This document shows, piece after piece, positions 38,066-40,417 of a stretch of 40,417 nucleotides of DNA. The notes under the pieces were generated by a model. That model saw nothing but the letters and a program-made list of their open reading frames with translations. It had not been told where the DNA came from and made no database searches. The first letter of the stretch is position 1. Each line of letters begins with the position of its first letter. Origin of the DNA: Christensenella sp. UBA7102 (lineage in GTDB: Bacteria > Bacillota > Clostridia > Christensenellales > UBA1750); assembly GCA_002492415.1 (NCBI GenBank), contig DKYK01000040.1:8807-49223 (forward strand). The letters are read 5' to 3'. The position numbers and the translations under genes were made by a program.

Positions 38066-39509
38066 CGGTAGGCTGCGCCTCCTCGTCTTGCTCGTCAAAA
38101 TCAGCATAGGGATCTTCTACCAATGGCAGATACACGCGGAAGGTGGTGCCCACATTTTCCTCGGACTCCACTTCGATGTCTCCGCCGTGCAGGTGCACCA
38201 CGGACTGCACGATGGACAGCCCCAGACCTGTTCCGCCCGTAGAGCGCGAACGCGCCTTGTCCACGCGGTAGAAGCGCTCAAACAGATGGGGCAGGCTCTC
38301 CTTTGGGATGCCGATGCCATTATCCCGCACTTCCAGCACCGCGCGTCCCGACTGGGTAAAGAGCCTGATCCACACCGTGCCGCCCGCAGGCGTATATTTG
38401 ATGGCGTTATCCGTCAGATTGTAAATCACCTGCTGCAGCTTGATGGGATCGCCGTTGACAAAGCACAACTCGTCGCAGGCGGGCTCGAGCGTGATTTGTG
38501 CCTGCTTTGCCACGGGATTTAATCGCCCCAGCGTATCAAACAGCAGCTCATCTAGCGCGATGGGCTCCATTTGCAGTTTTTCGCTGCGGCTGTCAAAGCG
38601 TACAATGGTCAGCAAATCGCCTACAATCGCACTGAGGCGGTCGATCTCCTGATTGATGTCGCCCAGAAATTCACGCGTCATCGCAGGATCCAGCGCATCC
38701 TGGTGCAGCAGCGATTCAATGAGGATCTTCATCGCTGACAGTGGCGTCTTGAGTTCGTGAGAGGCATTGGATATGAAGTCGTTGCGCATCTGATCCATGT
38801 TCTGCAGCTTTTCCGACATCATATTAAAAGTCCGGCCCAGCTGGGCGATTTCGTCGTTGCCGCGGGGCTTGGCGCGCACGGTAAAGCCGGAGCGCGCGGT
38901 CTGCTGCATGAGGTTGTTCAATTCGTTGATGGGATGTGTAATGACGGAGCTGAAATACAGCCCCACGAGCAACACGACGAGCAGCACCATCACAAAGAAG
39001 ATGATAATGCTGTTCTGTATCTCATTTAAGCTCCTCGTCAGCTCGGAGAGCGAGGAGACCATCATCACAACGCCCAAAAGCTCATTGCGGCTGGTGACGC
39101 CGCACGTATAATAGGCGATCCATTCGCCGGAAAGGCTGGTGACCGTGCCCTTTTTTACGCGGTGAAAGCCATAGGAACGATCCATATGTAGCGAAGTGAC
39201 ATCCGTGACCTCGCCATGCCCCAGGCGCACACCATTCAGTTCGGAGAGGCTGTCCACCCATACGGTACCGTCTGCATTGAGCAACAGCAGACGCGCATCC
39301 GTCTCCCGCCCGCGCTGGGCGAGCAAATTATAGAGCGTGTCGGCATCGGCTGTACGCACATAGGGCGTAACCTCCAGCGCCAGCTCGTCCACAATCTCAA
39401 GCTGTTCGCGCACGCGCTGATCCACCAGGTAAGTGCCGGTTACGTTCATCACCGCCCACACCACCAGGCCGAATGCGATGCCAATCAGCGCCATGTAGAC
39501 CAGCACCAT
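38055..39509 (-). CDS. Membrane sensor histidine kinase (WalK/PhoR-like)
   Basis: A 484-residue kinase. Membrane helices at about 5-24 and 166-187 enclose an extracellular PAS/Cache-type sensor of about 140 residues. HAMP follows (THPINELNNLMQQTA...), then the HisKA phosphoacceptor His251 in SNASHELKTPLSA, and the ATPase domain with N box DNAIKYT, G1 DNGIGIP, F box FERFYRV and G2 GGTGLGLSIV. There is no cytoplasmic PAS domain, unlike classic WalK. The ATG at 39509 lacks a clear ribosome site; coupling to the regulator 25 bases upstream is likely. The acidic tail overlaps the lipoprotein start. Confidence 0.95.
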   Translation of the reverse strand: MVLVYMALIGIAFGLVVWAVMNVTGTYLVDQRVREQLEIVDELALEVTPYVRTADADTLYNLLAQRGRETDARLLLLNADGTVWVDSLSELNGVRLGHGEVTDVTSLHMDRSYGFHRVKKGTVTSLSGEWIAYYTCGVTSRNELLGVVMMVSSLSELTRSLNEIQNSIIIFFVMVLLVVLLVGLYFSSVITHPINELNNLMQQTARSGFTVRAKPRGNDEIAQLGRTFNMMSEKLQNMDQMRNDFISNASHELKTPLSAMKILIESLLHQDALDPAMTREFLGDINQEIDRLSAIVGDLLTIVRFDSRSEKLQMEPIALDELLFDTLGRLNPVAKQAQITLEPACDELCFVNGDPIKLQQVIYNLTDNAIKYTPAGGTVWIRLFTQSGRAVLEVRDNGIGIPKESLPHLFERFYRVDKARSRSTGGTGLGLSIVQSVVHLHGGDIEVESEENVGTTFRVYLPLVEDPYADFDEQDEEAQPTDEN

Positions 39510-39534
39510 CTTCCAGCGGATGGAGAAGCGCGGT

Positions 39535-40224
39535 TTACTTATCGGTGAAATAGTACCCCACTCCCCACTTGGTCAGTATGTACTCCGGTTTGGACGGCGT
39601 CGGCTCAATTTTCTCGCGCAAACGGCGAATGTGCACATCCACCGTGCGCAAATCACCGGCATATTCATTGCCCCACAGCGCTTCGAGCAGCTGCTCCCGG
39701 CTGTACACCTTTCCGCGGTTGGTGATGAAAAGGTATAGCATGTCAAACTCCTTGGCGGTGAGGTTGACTTCCTGCCCACGCAGCGTCACCGAGCGCAGGT
39801 CCTGGTTCACGCACAGATCGTGCACAGAGAGAGTATTGCTCTCCTCCTTGGACTGCGGCACACCCATGCGGCGCAGTATCGTTTTAATGCGCGCCTTGAC
39901 CTCCAGTATGTTGAACGGCTTGGTCATGTAGTCGTCCGCACCGTACTCAAGGCCGAGTATTTTATCCATATCCTCACCCTTGGCGGTGAGCATGATGATG
40001 GGCACGTTGGACTGCTCGCGGATGCGCTGGCAGACCTCAATGCCGTCCATCACCGGCAGCATCACATCCAATAAGATCAGATCCACCGGATTGTTGTGAA
40101 ACTGCTCCAACGCCTCGCCGCCGTCTGCAGCCGTGAGGATCTCATAGCCGTCCTGTTCCAATGAAAACTTGAGTCCCTTGATAATCGCCGGTTCATCATC
40201 CACCAGCAGCAGTCTTCTTGCCAC
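39535..40224 (-). CDS. OmpR/PhoB-family response regulator
   Basis: A 229-residue regulator starting at GTG 40224 (GGAAGGGAGAACCAA upstream). The receiver has Asp9/Asp10, phosphoacceptor Asp53 in LILLDVMLP, Thr80 and Lys102 in MTKPF. The winged-helix domain ends with NRGKVYSREQLLEALWGNEYAGDLRTVDVHIRRLREKIEP and GVGYYF. It closely resembles WalR/PhoP. First gene of a four-gene operon with kinase and two GerMN proteins; target genes unknown, cell envelope control likely. Confidence 0.95.
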   Translation of the reverse strand: MARRLLLVDDEPAIIKGLKFSLEQDGYEILTAADGGEALEQFHNNPVDLILLDVMLPVMDGIEVCQRIREQSNVPIIMLTAKGEDMDKILGLEYGADDYMTKPFNILEVKARIKTILRRMGVPQSKEESNTLSVHDLCVNQDLRSVTLRGQEVNLTAKEFDMLYLFITNRGKVYSREQLLEALWGNEYAGDLRTVDVHIRRLREKIEPTPSKPEYILTKWGVGYYFTDK

Positions 40225-40277
40225 TTGGTTCTCCCTTCCGCCCGTGATCAACGAGCGCCTTATTTCCAATTTGCTTG

Positions 40278-40294
40278 GCGCTGTTAAGCAGCGC
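40278..40294. repeat. Inverted repeat in the response-regulator leader
   Basis: The perfect 6-bp dyad GCGCTG-TTAAG-CAGCGC lies about 54 bases upstream of the start codon. It has no U-tract, so it may be an operator or leader hairpin. Confidence 0.4.
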
Positions 40295-40307
40295 TTTCGT
40301 CACTGAT

Positions 40308-40337
40308 ATTGTAACATTGAATCCCATGCGAATGCAA
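40308..40337 (-). promoter_or_regulatory. Promoter of the two-component operon
   Basis: On the minus strand -35 TTGCAT (40337-40332) and -10 TACAAT (40313-40308) are separated by 18 bases. The remaining bases to the window end show no gene. Confidence 0.6.
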
Positions 40338-40417
40338 ACAAAACTTGCGCATTGAGGCGCTTAAAAGCCTTGTGTAACAAATTTGAAACGACTGTGTTGA
40401 GGTATAATACATAGGTA

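Overview
The window looks like a piece of chromosome from an endospore-forming, anaerobic-type member of the Clostridia with fairly GC-rich DNA. The evidence is a complete spoIIIA operon (AA to AH), spoIVB, spoIIP and gpr, together with the classic Firmicute gene order asp23/amaP - nusB - folD - xseA/B - ispA - dxs - tlyA - nadK - argR - recN - spoIVB. A finer placement (for example a Christensenellales or Oscillospirales relative) would be a guess.

Region 1 (1-9932) is the right-hand end of an integrated phage-like element. Its leftward early genes are a replisome organiser cut by the window edge, RecT, a YqaJ-type exonuclease, two XRE-type regulators, a hexapeptide-repeat protein flanked by two related tiny membrane proteins, and other small genes. 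They face a LexA-like repressor across a lambda-style switch with repeated operators. Rightward of the repressor lie a DUF4041/GIY-YIG-like coiled-coil protein, a zeta-toxin-like kinase and a tyrosine integrase. The element ends in a 3' fragment of tRNA-Leu(CAG), the expected attR; the intact tRNA should lie left of the window.

Region 2 (9933-11348) is a scar: the tRNA terminator, a 5' fragment of an IS3-type transposase joined to a shred of an Rhs-repeat gene, an HELTH-motif putative metallopeptidase, and unassigned DNA. It sits where spo0A normally follows spoIVB.

Region 3 (11349-26804) is the conserved leftward housekeeping and sporulation cluster. Between ispA and dxs lie a DUF212 gene, a roughly 0.65 kb gene-free stretch and a small four-helix membrane protein. 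Position, size, strand and neighbours identify these as the OLE RNA and its partner OapA, the most notable feature of the window.

Region 4 (26911-34047) carries the leftward sporulation genes spoIIIAA-AH, glutamate racemase, spoIIP and gpr. SpoIIIAF is unusually short. Region 5 (34209-40417) has rightward rpsT, then leftward holA and a response regulator / sensor kinase / GerMN lipoprotein / GerMN exported protein operon whose layout recalls actinobacterial MtrAB-LpqB.

All calls come from reading sequence; no database search was run.
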